Part shown: in pieces, positions 22,851 to 35,040 of the stretch | Layout of the letters: each line of letters begins with the position of its first letter | How positions within the stretch are numbered: the stretch's first letter is position 1 | Assembly: GCA_007844125.1 (NCBI GenBank) | Contig: CM017572.1 | Coordinates: forward strand, 36,587,929 to 36,651,928 | Length of the DNA: 64,000 nucleotides | Origin: Sinonovacula constricta | Taxonomy: Eukaryota > Mollusca > Bivalvia > Cardiida > Solecurtidae | Direction of reading: 5' to 3' | The notes under the pieces: generated by a model | The model's input: only the letters and a program-made list of their open reading frames with translations | What the model was told of the DNA's origin: nothing | The model's database searches: none | Translations under genes and position numbers: made by a program

Positions 22851-22914
22851 CTGAAATACAATCAAAATACAGTCTTCACAAAAGAAATTTAAAATCACTG
22901 AACCTTTAGTCAAG

Positions 22915-23115
22915 CTGGCTATATCTACTGGATGGGACTAAATTTTACCGGACCAGTATAATTTTGGCATTTTTATGCAAAGGGTTGGTAAGCTAACCAA
23001 GGTGTTACTAGTAGTTGAGTTCAGTAAGGCTGTAAAGCGCTGTTTAGTTTAGTTTAGTATGTATGTTTTCATAATAATTTAGAATTTTAAAAACTGATGT
23101 GGCTGATCATTCTGG
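22915..23115 (+). repeat. Dispersed repeat, mate of 17945-18165
   Basis: 'aagggttggtaagctaacc', 'agttcagtaaggctgtaaag' and 'ggtggaccgtcagtcc' match the inverse of 17945-18165. Confidence 0.6.
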
Positions 23116-23136
23116 TGGACCGTCAGTCCATTTTAC

Positions 23137-23445
23137 TTAATAAGTTTATCATTCCACCAACAGTATTTCAGTTATCTGGAGCAGTGTCTACATGAAGCAG
23201 GTATAGCGCTGCCTTCAGTGTGTATAGCATGCCATGAACACCTGGCATGATATCACACCCAGTCACATTATCCTGACAATGAGCCAACCAGTCGTGGAAC
23301 TACCCTCTTATTAACTGGAGTGTTAGTAAGGGAGCTATTCCCCTACCATTTTTAACAATATGGTATGTTGTGGCCCGGGATCGAACCCGAGGCCTCCCGT
23401 ACATGGAGCCAATGCTCTACTGATTATGCTACCTGGTCCGGTCAG
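23137..23445 (-). mobile_element. SINE family C, minus orientation, near full length
   Basis: On + it starts with the 3' end ('ttccaccaacagtatttcag'), passes 'tgtgtatagcatgccatg' and 'gtcgtggaactaccc', and ends with the tRNA-like head ('gggatcgaacccgagg' ... 'tgctacctggtccgg'). Confidence 0.88.
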
Positions 23446-23879
23446 ACAATTGTTATTTCCCTTGTATGGATTTATAAAGACAAAAGAAGCTTGATCTTTT
23501 CCTACTGAAGTAATGTATTGTTAATTAAAAGATTAGAATTATGCACATTTGTAATTGCTGTCAATATGCAACAATACAACATATCAATACATGAATACAT
23601 AAGCCAATACTAGAATGCACATTTTCACACTTTCAGCACCTAATTTTCACTCTAAAGCTCATAACTTTAAAATGTACACAGAAAACTGTAAAAATAAAAT
23701 AAAATAGAATTAATTCACATTTGGATAATACCTTAGAGAAATCTTAAAAATATAGTATTTCTATAAAGAGAAAATACATTTTTAGAAATGATGTCTTTTT
23801 GTGCAATGTTCTTGACTCTATAGGAAAATCTGTTATTTGACTGGCTACAAGGAAGGGTCAATTTCTCCGTGTAAGCATT

Positions 23880-24570
23880 TTAAAGGTGGTTACCAACAGT
23901 TTGGACCAGATTTTTCTCTCTCAAAGAATCGAATAAATTATTGTTGCCTGAAAGATCTCACAAAATTCTAATTATTGATGTCCTACATCTCAAGTGAAAA
24001 TTGAAGTATAACACATAACTCGTCATTACAAATAAGTGTTTCCTATCTAAGCCACGCTGCACAATTAGCTGTCTATTTTTAGCAGAAATCACAATCATGC
24101 TTATTTATAGTTAGAGAAAGAATGGACCTGTAATATGATTTAGTTTTAAATTTCTATGGTCTTCACAATTTTGACAGTCTTCAAAACCATCTTTTGTTTG
24201 TCCTTTGCCCCAATTCCTCCAAACCAGATTTACTTATATTTGATGAAGTGATGGGAAGGCATTTGCCGGCATTTATGCCGATACTGTGCAGCGACATTTC
24301 TATCATTATAGCACAGGGGCACTTATGAGCTGCCCAGGGATTGAATCTGGCCAGTCCATTTTACTGACACCGACGAGTCAGGCGTAATGCTATCCCCTTA
24401 GCCCTGAGCGTTAGGAGGGAAGCCACTACTACCAACTTTAAAGTCTTTGGTTTGACCTGGCCAGGGTTTGAACCTGCGACCTCCGGATCTGCAAGCCGAT
24501 GCTCTACCACTTGAGCTATTGCGGCCAGTTTATAGTATGAAGACAAACTGTCGGATACTACCTCTAAAGA
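23880..24570 (+). mobile_element. MITE M1 interrupted by a SINE A
   Basis: The left end 'ttttaaaggtggttacc' and 'aacagtttggacc' begins the copy. The right end is 'gacaaactgtcggatac' followed by 'tacctcta'. Between them the M1 interior is interrupted by a complete family A SINE at 24255-24528, which dates the SINE after the MITE. Confidence 0.75.
24255..24528 (-). mobile_element. SINE family A nested in MITE M1
   Basis: The tRNA-like head on the minus strand, 'GCAATAGCTCAAGTGGTAG', is followed by a clear B-box region ('agggtttgaacctgcgac' on +) and the family tail 'gcatttatgccgatactg'. It is the best-preserved family A copy in the window. Confidence 0.88.
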
Positions 24571-25064
24571 AATAATACCAAAGAAAATTTCAGATATAAA
24601 TGAAGATACTTTTCTTTACACTTTAGTGTGTATCTGTCTTAAGAAGATGATGACAAACAAAAGCAACATCTTAAATGCAAAAAAAAATTCTAATGCATGT
24701 TGCAGAAATTACATGAGAACCAAACACAACCTTCAAAATTAATTCATTAATAAATAATAATGAACAGACCTTGATTTTACAACAGAAACCACTTGACAGA
24801 CAACTGCCAACTTATCATCCTATTTACATTATTTAACTTGACTGTGAACAAGCACCATCAATGTTTCTAATACTTTCTTGGCAAGAACTATGAAAACAAC
24901 ATCTAAGCCCACATTGTGGCACACATAAAAACATCTCCCACGACAACAAACACTCATGTACCAGTACTTGTTTTTGTAGCTTTTATTTCCAGAGGCAAAC
25001 AAACAAAAGAATGAGTCAAGTAAGGATAAAGAATAACTATAAAAATAAAATGGGAGGGCATTTC

Positions 25065-25530
25065 ACTTAAAGGTAGTAACCAGCAACTTGAACCAGATTT
25101 TTCTATCTCAAAGAATCAAATAAATTATTGTTGCTGATTATTGATGTCCTACATCTGTGTGAAAAGTGAAGCATAACACATCACTCCTCATAATAAATAG
25201 TTATTTCCTGTCTAAGCCATGCTGCACAGTTAGCTATTTTTAATCTAGAAAAACCATGTGACCCGTAACTTTATATAATCATTCTGGTAATCAGCTTCGA
25301 TGTTGATATCTATTTTTAGCAGAAATCACAATCATGCATATTTATAGTTTTAGAAAGAATGGACACATTGAGTGATTTTGTTCACGATTTTTTCTGTCTT
25401 ACAATCTGGACAGTGTTCGAAATTGTCTTTTGTTAGACTCTATTATTGACTTTTTGTAGCAATGATGGCCCAATTTCCCCAATTTACTTGTGTTTGATGA
25501 AGACAAACTGTCGGATACCACCTTTGACAT
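25065..25530 (+). mobile_element. MITE M1
   Basis: The left end is 'cttaaaggtagtaaccagc' and the right end 'acaaactgtcggatacc' followed by 'acctttg'. The interior contains 'gatgtcctacatct', 'aagccatgctgcacagttag' and 'atcacaatcatgcatattt', in the same order as other M1 copies. Confidence 0.75.
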
Positions 25531-25539
25531 ATCAAAAAT

Positions 25540-25950
25540 GAATTGATCCAACTTGTGCACCCAGTGTAGATCCAGATCAGCCAGCTTCAACTGTAAGCTA
25601 GTTGATTTGGATTTACACTATTTCTTGTCAAGTCTCTAGCAATTGGTCTTGTTACCTTTGAATGCTGCTGCCAGCCGCCAACTTGCTAAGCATTAAATGA
25701 TCAGAATTGTGCACACAGTGTAGATCCAGATCAGCCAGCTCCAACTGTATACTAGTTCATTTGGATCTACACTATTTCTTGTCAAGTCTCTAGCAATTGG
25801 TCTTGTTACCTTTGAATGCAGCTGCCAGTCACTAACTTGCTAAGCATGAACTGACCAGACTTGTGCACAGTGTAGATCCAGATCAGCCAGCTCCTACTGT
25901 AAGCTCTCAGCAGGATCTGCCCTTTTGTTTGTCTTAAAGTCTCAAGCAAA
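25540..25950. repeat. About 155-bp direct repeat, 2.5-3 copies
   Basis: 'cagtgtagatccagatcagc' recurs near 25569, 25718 and 25869, followed each time by 'tcaagtctctagcaa' or a variant and 'aacttgctaagcat'. No gene was recognised. Confidence 0.75.
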
Positions 25951-26364
25951 ATGACTCTGCACTTTGCAACGTAAGAGAATAATGACAAATTGGTAGGAGT
26001 TATCAAGAAAATGTAGAGAGAGAAGGGCCATAAAGGGATCGGAGGCAGTGAAGTGGGTTGGGTGGGGTGTTGTGACAGTTGTTGGTGGAGGACCAGTCTG
26101 TGAATAATGGTCGCCCCCTGGCCAGACTGTCCAGTCTCTCCCCAGTGCAGGGTGTAACCAGGCTACATACCTGAACATGTCAGCATGTGACAAGCTTGTG
26201 ATTAACCTTTCTCCAGGTAGGGGAATTAATGAGCAAAGAATATAATATAATGAGTGCATTGGCAGCCCTTCTTCCTTAGTTTAAACAGTTTTAATAACAC
26301 ATTTTCTCCCACACATACCCTCATAAAACAAAGCAATACTTTGCTTCACAAACTTGTTTTGTTG

Positions 26365-26575
26365 TTTGTGGAGATACATCGCAACGATCAATTATGATCA
26401 TTAAAGCGACACCCAGTTATTTTGGTGGAAGAAGACCCCAGACAAATGTCTGAACAGAACTACCGGCGCACCGCAGGTCAGCTGGAAGACCTTCTCACAT
26501 GGAGTCCATCTCCCTGAATAGAACTCGAACCCACGCAGTGGAAGGCTAAGCAGTCTGTGGAGTTACAATCGCTTT
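26365..26575 (-). mobile_element. SINE family B, minus orientation
   Basis: 'cgatcaattatgatcatta', 'gtggaagaagaccccagac', 'gcgcaccgcaggtcagctgg' and 'gaactcgaacccacgcag' are in family order, ending near the A-box side with a truncated head. Confidence 0.82.
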
Positions 26576-27154
26576 GATTTATTTTGCAAGACTACACCCA
26601 TGTGATCTGAATCACAGTGAAACACTCTCATTTTAATAACATTTTCTTCTCCCTCCTTTTGCCCTTAGATTACTGGGTGATATTTCTGTGCTGCGTTGTT
26701 CAGTCAAAAAGCTGCGTTTCATGTATACCTGCATTATACAGTATAATCACTTGAACATCTAGTTGAAACAAATTACTAATTATTATTAATATTATTAATT
26801 ATATGGGCCTTAATTGGATGTCTTTGAAAGTTGGCAAACTCTTTATAAAAATAATAATTGAAGTTACCTTATAATTAAAAAGGGTGTGTGTTTTTTTGTT
26901 ATTAATATTAACATTTGCAGCATGCATGGCCATAACTGACATGTCTAGTCTCCTCCTACATCCATTTTTGTTTCTGTACATGCACTTCTTTTTTTATCCA
27001 ATCATTTACTGACTACAGGTAGTCAAGGTCATGCAGGGTCAATCCTTCGTGCTTCCAAAGTTCGGCTTTCTGGATGCTGTCGCAATCGACACTGCTGAAA
27101 TTTAGGAGCCGGCAGATCAGGATCTACGTTTTTTACCCTTCGGACTTCGCAGGC

Positions 27155-27466
27155 TAAAGCCCCCCCATACACACACAATATAATTGACAATAACATTGTC
27201 AATCATGGAGATTGTAAATGAAATTGATTGTTTATGGGTGATATTTAAGGCCCTGTCAATGTATTAATAAATTTTGAGATCTCAAATATTTATTGACGTA
27301 TTGACAATAAAACAACAAGATCCATGCTTTTCCTTTGGTGTCAGAAGTACAAATGAACTAAATATTGATCAATATTTTTGTACAGTTTGTGGCAAAAAAA
27401 TAAACCTTCAATATTATTGAGTCAATATTTTTGACAATTATATTGTGTGTGTATGGGGGGCTTAAG
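27155..27466. mobile_element. MITE with about 33-bp terminal inverted repeats
   Basis: The left 'ccccccatacacacacaata' plus 'taattgacaa' is answered on the right by 'ttgacaattatattgtgtg' plus 'tgtatgggggg'. Both ends are bordered by taaag/cttaag-like sequence. The element is about 310 bp and contains no ORF; internal repeats of 'caatattt' make the interior partly palindromic. Confidence 0.8.
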
Positions 27467-27469
27467 AGT

Positions 27470-28455
27470 TAGAATGCGACTGTTACGATGGAAGGTGTTT
27501 TGTTTTATGTGCTGTATAATCACACCACTTCACTTGAAACACATTCAAGAGTCAGAACAAGATAGATTATCTTTAGCGGAATCTTACTGTAATGGCACTA
27601 AATATGGCAAACTGCTTTACATAAATCATCCAGAAGTTTCACCGAAGAGTGAAGAATAACTAGATAATATCTGAAGATAAATTATATATCATTCATACTA
27701 GTTACAAGAAAATACCCAAAATTTGTGGACTAAGTATATTTCATCAACAGAGTTGCTGCTATATTTTTTCAGCATTCTTTTGTAACACATAACTGTAGTT
27801 TCCTTTTTTCTTAAGTTCGATTTTATTTATCTTTTATTAATTTTTGTGTAAGCAAAATAACATGTTTAATATATTATTTTTTTTATTTCATTTTTTATGA
27901 ACAATAAATATTTTTGTGAATTTTGGAGAGAACAAAAAGAAGTGTTGACAAGCTTGCCAACGGAACCTTTATTCCCTTAATTAGAATTATGTTAACATTT
28001 ATAATGTATATAAATCTCTAAACTATTAATACTTTTTACTTACTTGTTTATTAAGATGAAGTCATCAACATTTGTGTACATAATTCATGTTAAATTCTTG
28101 TGTAAATTGTTAATTGAGTAAACATTAATGTGACTCAATTAACATGGGTGCCTGTTCTACAGAGAGCTACCACCTGTTTTAACAGACCATTGTTTCTTCT
28201 CTAATGTAGTCCCCCTGTTTTCATGCTTTTCTCTCGTAATAAGCTCTGACTGCTACATGAATATCTGCCATCTCGACTGAGTCCTGACAAGATTTCTCAA
28301 TGACGTGACGTAGGTGGGCCGGAAGCACACTGTGAAACTTACAATACTGCAGTACCACAGAGCCAAATAGCCACTTGTAAGGAGGTTCAGAGCCACAGGA
28401 AACACAGGTATATAATTATTCTCCATTTTCAACATGAAAGAAATGGAGGTGTTTG
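27470..28455. other. Intergenic, no recognisable gene
   Basis: AT-rich, with short ORFs lacking any recognisable motif or splice-supported partner. The 5' exon and promoter of RBM18 may lie somewhere between 23.4 and 33 kb, but I could not find them. Confidence 0.4.
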
Positions 28456-28460
28456 TTTGT

Positions 28461-28762
28461 TGATTGGGTTTATCGTCCCACCAACTGTATTCAAGTTATC
28501 AGAGATGGTGTCCACTTGAAGCAGATATAGTACTGACTTCAATGTGTATAGCATGCCATGAACACATGATACCACACCCAGTCTCATTATCCTGACACCG
28601 GGCCATTCAGTCGTGGAACTACCCTTACATTTGCTTGAGCATTAGCAAGGGGGCTATATCACTACCATTTTTCACGACTTTGGTATGTCGCAGCATGGGA
28701 TTGAACCGAGGGTCCCCCTTACCCGGAGCAGACGCTCCAACGATTGCGCTACCAGGTCCGGT
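28461..28762 (-). mobile_element. SINE family C, minus orientation
   Basis: The 3' end 'ttgggtttatcgtcccacc' and body 'gtgtatagcatgccatgaac' are followed by the tRNA-like head 'cgattgcgctaccaggtccg'. Confidence 0.88.
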
Positions 28763-28912
28763 GGAAATGTAGGTGTTATCTCCCTTGTGGATAGGTGTTA
28801 TACTTTTGAGAATATTAGAAATATTCATATTTTCTTGAATCTTATTTTCATCAAATTTCTCAAGCATTCCATATTTTGAGAATGAAATGTAGAAGTTATC
28901 TCCCTTACAGAT

Positions 28913-28917
<5 letters not shown>

Positions 28918-28980
<63 letters not shown>

Positions 28981-28990
28981 GAGAGAGGAG

Positions 28991-29030
<40 letters not shown>
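28918..29030. repeat. (GA)n microsatellite
   Basis: About 110 bp of GA repeats interrupted by GGAGAGA blocks. The Leu/Ser-rich minus-strand ORFs over it are products of this repeat. Confidence 0.95.
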
Positions 29031-30678
29031 ACGTTGTGCTCAGGTGAGCTAAAAGGCCCATTGTGACCTATTGGTAAGTTTTACATGCAACTCAATAAAA
29101 AGTAGCTGATAATATACTCAGATTATATAGGAACAATAGAATAAAACATACTGTAAGATGTTTTTTTTTTTTTTTAATGTTGCCAATCAAATTTTGCATT
29201 ATCCTAAGAAAACAAATATAAATATGAAAATTACATAAAATCAACTAACAATTATAAGGTTTAAAAATCAATGATCATAGTCATTAATATAACTATGGTT
29301 ATATGAGTAACATGAGATACACATCTAAGATTTGATTTTCTTGATTAAAATATTCAGTCACATATACATCATAAAATGTAGCCCATCACTGAAAAAAGGT
29401 GCCTATGCATTTTTGTTTGAATTACTCAATATTTTTTTTTGCTTTTGTTTTTACATTTTATATTTTTACATTTTTTTTATTTAATTGGTAAAGCTGGTAC
29501 AAATCCAACATTTTTTTTTTTTATAATTTATGGATTAATATTAATATACTCCAGATTTGACAAATTGAAAACATTCCTTAAATTATCTTTACACATTTCT
29601 AAAATATTTCAATCTTTAGCCCAACACATAACTCAACACACAGGAAAAACATCATTTCTTAGCTGCCAGTCTATTTTTAAACTTTGTTTTTTTGACAGCC
29701 CACACTATAAATAGCAAGAGATTCCTGATAGTGCAAGAGCTGCCCCACCACCCATAGGATTGGAACCAATCCCAGAATAACTTCCTCCCTGGCACAACTC
29801 AGATCCTGTCAACTAGTGTAAACCCAGATCAGCAAACTCACGTTTAAAAGCTGTCTGTTCGGGTTCCACACAATTACCTGTCAATTCTCTAGAAATACTG
29901 TTGTAGTGGTGAGTGTATGCGATGGTTTTGAGTACCCCTGGAGATGGATGAATTGTGGACAAATGTAGCAGACAAAGGGATTTAAGCCCGCTCCAAACAC
30001 TGCAGGTGCCTGGTGTAAAACAGCATCAACATCTCCGGAATTTCGTGACTCATACCTGCCCACTGCCACAACTCCTGACTTCCTGATAAATAAGTGTCTT
30101 CAATCTAAAACATTCAACTTTGAAATTCTCACACTCTGGAATTTGTTGCTAACTGGATGCCATGGTATGGTAGATAAATAAGAATTGAAAATAAAAGTGC
30201 TTCAGTTATAATTCTTTCAGTGAAAACACTCCCAATTAATTGTTTGAATAAAAAGAAAATAAAAGAAAAAAAAGAAAAAATGACAGATTGATTTAATTAT
30301 TATACCCTTTTTCTAAATAGTAAAATTCAAGTATTTTATAATTGTATAAAAAAAAAACACACAAAAAATGACAACAAAAAAAAACAACAACAAAAAACAA
30401 CCAAATTTTTTTTTTAAAAAACCAATCAACACTTGACTTAATTATTATTTCATTACTCCATATTATATGCAGGAACTTTATAATGATAAGGTAACTTTAA
30501 TTTTTATTAGTATATAGAGTTTGCAAACTTTCAAAGACATCCAATTAAGGCCCAATGTTATCGATATTTACAAGATAGCAGCTTTTCAATTAATTGATTT
30601 TCAGTTACCTAGGTATATCTGTTAACAAACTGCTGTATTCTAAGCAAATTGATGAACCAGTATTATAACGTTATAGAC

Positions 30679-30928
30679 TTAACCCATTTGTTCATGCATG
30701 CACCATTTTATGCCTTTGTAAAGCATTCACAATTACTCCTTTTATCTTCAGCTGCATCAACACAGCTAAGGGTTTATCTGTAGACTAGTTTAATCTAGGT
30801 TATATAATTATATGCCCAAAATGCATGTGTTTAAAAATATTTAAAACTGTTTCAAAGAAAGTCAATAAAATCAAATGAATTTTTAACACCCTGTACATTA
30901 ACTATGAATGAAGAAAGGGTTGGTAAAG
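30679..30928. mobile_element. piggyBac-like MITE, unexpanded sibling of 22010-22606
   Basis: The left end is TTAACCCATTTG and the right end 'gaatgaagaaaggg' followed by a mutated TTAA (ttgg). The interior matches 22420-22600 in order ('aagggtttatctgtagact', 'aagaaagtcaataaaatc'). It contains just one copy of the 37-bp unit ('accattttatgcctttg'). Confidence 0.78.
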
Positions 30929-31304
30929 TTCTTATTTCTGGGATATTACGAAATTTTACAAAGCGACTTAAGGTTAGAATTTTCATTATTTAATCATTAT
31001 TTAAATGAAATATTCACTTTAGAAATCATTTTGATCATTTCTTGATATCATTTATTTTCACTTTGATTGTGTAATAGACATAATTTAAACAGTTTTTACT
31101 AAAAAGTTTTTTCTTACTCGTATCAAAAACAATACACATGGAGCAAATGTATAACTTTAAATTTTATTCTTTACAGATTTTTCTTTCCTAAAATGCTTTT
31201 TAATTATACACTGGTTGAATGATGATCTTACAGAACAGTTTGAGTCATAATACATATGTATATTTACAGGTGAGTGCAGCTTTATTTGTGGAGATAGGAA
31301 GAGA

Positions 31305-31311
31305 GAGAGAA

Positions 31312-31384
<73 letters not shown>

Positions 31385-31421
31385 GTTACAGTGTGAGGGC
31401 GAGAGAGAGAGTGAGAGAGTG

Positions 31422-31452
<31 letters not shown>

Positions 31453-31605
31453 GACACAGACAGACAGACTGAGACACAGAGACAGACATACAGACAGATA
31501 GAGGGAGAGATAGACAGACAGACAGAGAGATGGAGAGACAGACAGACAGACACAGACATACAGACAGACAGAGAAATAGAGAGACACAGAAAGACAGACA
31601 GACAG
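31305..31605. repeat. (GACA)n microsatellite with GAGA interruptions
   Basis: About 300 bp of gacagacag repeats. The Cys/Leu/Ser-rich minus-strand ORFs here are artefacts of the repeat. Confidence 0.95.
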
Positions 31606-31829
31606 GATGGGAAGAGATAGTGGTAAAGACATTTATAATAAATTTATATATTACAGTGAAAAGGACAGTAAAAATGAAAGTGAAAAACTGGAAAGGATGG
31701 AGACGGATAGACAGACTGAGAGAGAAGGAGAGAGAGCAAAACTATATACAGTGAAAAAGATCTTAATTGCATTGCCAGCCAGAAAGAGAATTTCTGGACC
31801 AATCAAGTAGTAAAATCATATAAAAAATA

Positions 31830-32685
31830 ATTGAATAGTAGATTTGGAAAAAAAAGAATGCACATAAAGAGAATGTTTATTTTCTTTACCAATACACAAA
31901 CAATAGGCATTTTAACAAAGCAAGGCCAAAGCTGTCCACTTACACACTTTAGTAAACAAAGGCTGGCTGAGATTAACACTGAACCTTTTCATCAACATTT
32001 ATAAGGATTGTGACAAGAGAAGAAGACCCAGATCTGAAAACTGACTGATCATGATCATGAACTGCACAATATTTTGCTGAGTATCTAGCAGTGTATCAAG
32101 GTATCTTGTAAGTGTTATTAGTCAGAATGTAGCCGGGGAAGGGTTTATGTCCAGCCTTACTAGGTCTCTACTGTTATAAACAACACTGAGCAGGACAACA
32201 ATTACCCTGGGGTAAAACAAAATGACCCCAAACTAACTTACTCTTTGAATTGTTTATTGCTATTTTTTTCTGACCATTAGGTTGTTTGTTTGTTTTTTTC
32301 TGCTCACAATTATAATGCGTACAGTAATATCCACAACCATGACATCAAAGCTATTTTGTCTTAATTTTAACAAATAAAGCAACATTATAACAAGTCATAA
32401 CAAATATACATAAATTAATAAAGTTTTAAAAAAAGAACCACATACTCAAAATATACATAAATTTTATATTTATCTGTTTAAATAGTATAATTTTCTTTGC
32501 AAAACCCACTCAGTATCAGGTGTTAAATGGAAAATACCATTGTTACTTTTTTTATTTGGTTTTAAATGATTTAGTCAAAGGTTTTTAAAATGTAAACACA
32601 TTATATTTTATAAATAAATCTTGATTGGTAAATTTTATCTAATAACTAGTTAAGTGATCAAAAGATGCAATGATTGTAAGTGTTA
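31830..32685. other. Intergenic, no recognisable gene
   Basis: AT-rich with scattered poly(A/T) runs; no repeat family or exon identified. Confidence 0.45.
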
Positions 32686-32689
32686 ATAT

Positions 32690-33201
32690 AGTTTCCACGT
32701 CAGTGAAGATACCTTATCTTGGCAGCCATCTTTGATGGCAACTTCAGGGGATTTTCAGATGAATTGTAAAGAAGCATAAAGTTTATTTTCTTGTAATTTC
32801 CTTATTTGTGGTCCAAAATTTAAAAGCGTCAAAAAATTAAAAGCTTTACACCATTGGAAAGCTCTTGAAATTTGTATTTTTAGAATACAATATACAATAA
32901 ATGCAGGAAGAATTAATACACAGAAATAAATAAAATTATTGACTCATCCTTAAACAAAATGAACAATGTAACTTTTTCGGTTGTGTTTTGTTTTTACCTT
33001 TTAAACTATAAAAATATAGGTTTGATATTTAAAATACTTTAGAAAAGCTGTAAAATTTGATATAAAATTCAATAAAATAGCCTGAAAAATAAAACACAGT
33101 GGTGAGTTTAATACAGCACATATGCATTAGCCTGCATTAGCTTATGCCCTCAAAAATGGCTGCCTTAAACTGTCTTATTAGTGTCTATGACATCACATGG
33201 G
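32690..33201. mobile_element. MITE family M2 (about 0.5 kb)
   Basis: The left end is 'atagtttccacgtcagtgaag' region and the right end 'gacatcacatgggaactat', which are inverted relative to each other. Subterminal 'ggcagccatctttgatggc' is mirrored by 'aaaaatggctgcc'. The same element lies at 40694-41212 in MRRF intron 1. There is no ORF. Confidence 0.78.
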
Positions 33202-33364
33202 AACTATCTGTAATAAATTCATTCAAAAATCAAAAGTGTCAGAAAGTCTAATAACCTTGTAAACAAAAGATGAAGATTGTTTTGATTTTCAACCATGATT
33301 ATATCAAAACGTTCAAAACATCAACAGCTGCTTGGTGTTGTCTAAAACAAGTTTACTGATGCAG

Positions 33365-34018
33365 TCAATTGTGTTTTATTGGAATGAGTTTCTCTCGTGG
33401 GCCCTCCAGTGCGGGAAGTGGCGCTTCAATTGTAAGGACTCCATCCACGTTGAGTTTGGAAGATAAACGCTCAGGGTTGACATCCTTTGGCAAAATATAG
33501 GAGCGGTTGTATTCACGGAACACCGCTTTGTTGGGATCTTTCTCATCGTGTTTGGCGTGAACTGTCAGTTGGTTACCGGCTGTACGGACCTGAATTTCCT
33601 CCGGCTTGAATTGACGTACATCAAACTGCAGCTGGAACTTCCTCGTGCCATCACCGTACGTGTGGATTGGGTTCTCCATGCGGAAGTTCTCTGTCAGGCG
33701 CCAGTCATCGACATTAGAAACCGGAGCTGACTTCTGCATGTTGGCTACCATTTTAGACATCTCATCATTCATGCGCCGCATCTCGCGTTCAAAATCAGCC
33801 GAGTGCCGATCTCTTGACATGGGGTACTGCATGAGACTGGAGGAGAACTCTGGTGGTGGGATCGGTTGGACGTGTGTTGGGAATGGCGGTGTTTGTGAAC
33901 GTGGGAACCCTAGCTCCCATCGACGCCATGGATCACTATCAACACGTGTTGGCACAATTCGGTTAGAATACTCCCAACTTGAATGCATATTGAAACTATT
34001 TCTCGCGTTTTCTTTCAA
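33365..34018 (-). CDS. Small heat-shock protein (alpha-crystallin/HSP20 family), intronless
   Basis: A 217-residue uninterrupted ORF. The alpha-crystallin domain occupies about residues 112-205: FQLQFDVRQFKPEEIQVRTA (beta strands 2-4), then LTVHAKHDEK, FREYNRSYILPKDVNPERL and GVLTIEAPLP, the family signature. The tail is REKLIPIKHN, with an I-P-I motif like the I-x-I tail motif used for oligomer contacts. The N-terminal part (WEYSNR, WRRWELGF, a Pro/Phe stretch and a Met-rich helix near MRRMNDEMSKM) is typical of metazoan sHSPs. Members are ATP-independent holdase chaperones of the cytosol. Two starts are possible: residue 1 (34018) or residue 11 (MHSSWEYSNR, 33988); the TATA box allows either. 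Upstream lies a TATA box at 34091-34098. Lack of introns is common for heat-inducible genes. I cannot assign an orthologue name. Confidence 0.95.
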   Translation of the reverse strand: MKENARNSFNMHSSWEYSNRIVPTRVDSDPWRRWELGFPRSQTPPFPTHVQPIPPPEFSSSLMQYPMSRDRHSADFEREMRRMNDEMSKMVANMQKSAPVSNVDDWRLTENFRMENPIHTYGDGTRKFQLQFDVRQFKPEEIQVRTAGNQLTVHAKHDEKDPNKAVFREYNRSYILPKDVNPERLSSKLNVDGVLTIEAPLPALEGPREKLIPIKHN

Positions 34019-34090
34019 AATTTCTCACAAAAATCCTTGCCAATGTTTCTTAAATTTTCTTCAATATATTTTAGCACACGAAAATCCCTA

Positions 34091-34098
34091 TTTATATA
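34091..34098 (-). promoter_or_regulatory. TATA box of the sHSP gene
   Basis: The minus strand reads GCTATATAAATAGGG; TATATAAA lies 73 nt upstream of the first ATG. This predicts a start of transcription near 34060 and a 5' UTR of about 40-45 nt. Heat-shock elements could be nearby, but I do not see a convincing three-box match. Confidence 0.75.
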
Positions 34099-34580
34099 GC
34101 AGAAACCACTTGCTACAGAAATTCTCTACTTTTGACAACAAAAAAATCACAATCACTTCTCTAAACTATCTTTGAAAGATGTTCTCCACAACACTTTACA
34201 ATGACCACTGCAATTCGCACCTGACCACAATCTGTCAGACTGTCTCCACTATTGCAATTTACGTTCCTAAGTATTCAGTGACAATCTCTTAATACCCTGC
34301 TCCTCGTACAAGAGGTAAGACAGTAGCTATAAGCAGCCTGTTGGATTTTAGTAGGGTTTTATACAGGTAACTGCAGCTAGTGGCAGTAGACTTCACAGGT
34401 AGATAGAGAAATAGGGAGGGCCCCCATCCCTGCCTTTATTGGCCTCTGTAGAGACAGCTTCATTAATTACTGTATGACTGTATGGCTGGAGGTACTAATG
34501 AAGCAAGCCAAACACCTAGCATGGGCTGACTCACAACTTTCACTCATCCCTTCTCTTTCTGCATTTTATAATAAGTGAAG

Positions 34581-34848
34581 GGATTTGGATTTGCCGACAT
34601 TTTTCCCAATACTGTGCAGCGACATTTCTATCATTGTAGCAAAGGGGCACTTATGAGGTACCCAGGGACTGAACCCTGCCGGTCCATTATACTGAAACTG
34701 ACAAGTCAGACGTAATGCTGTCCCCTTTGCCCCAAGCGTTAGGAGGGAAGCCACTACTACCAACTTTAAAGTCTTTGGTTTGACCCGGCCGGGGTTTGAA
34801 CCAGGGACCCACAAGCCGACGCTCTACCAATTGAGCTATTGCTGCCGG
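34581..34848 (-). mobile_element. SINE family A
   Basis: Minus-strand head 'GCAATAGCTCAATTGGTAG' at the right and tail 'tttgccgacatttttccc' at the left, with the family body 'agggaagccactactacc' between. It lies upstream of the sHSP promoter. Confidence 0.88.
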
Positions 34849-35040
34849 TGAAGAAATGAAGGGTTTAAGTGTACACACAAAAAATACATGGAAAATTAAT
34901 AACTAATATTGATAGGGACTAACTAGTTCCTAGCACGAACTGTCTAATCTGGTTCTACACTATTTATCAATGCTTGACCAAACTATTCCAAGCAGGATCA
35001 GAGTGATAACCATGTTAGGGGCGGCTTCTTTGTCCAATTC

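Noticed and set aside
24440..24530. tRNA gene on the minus strand
   Set aside because: Head of a family A SINE; no closed cloverleaf, and the same body follows in five copies.
28625..29061. Leu/Ser-rich ORFs as membrane proteins
   Set aside because: Pure (GA)n translation.
31157..31632. Cys/Leu/Ser-rich ORFs
   Set aside because: Translation of the (GACA)n microsatellite.
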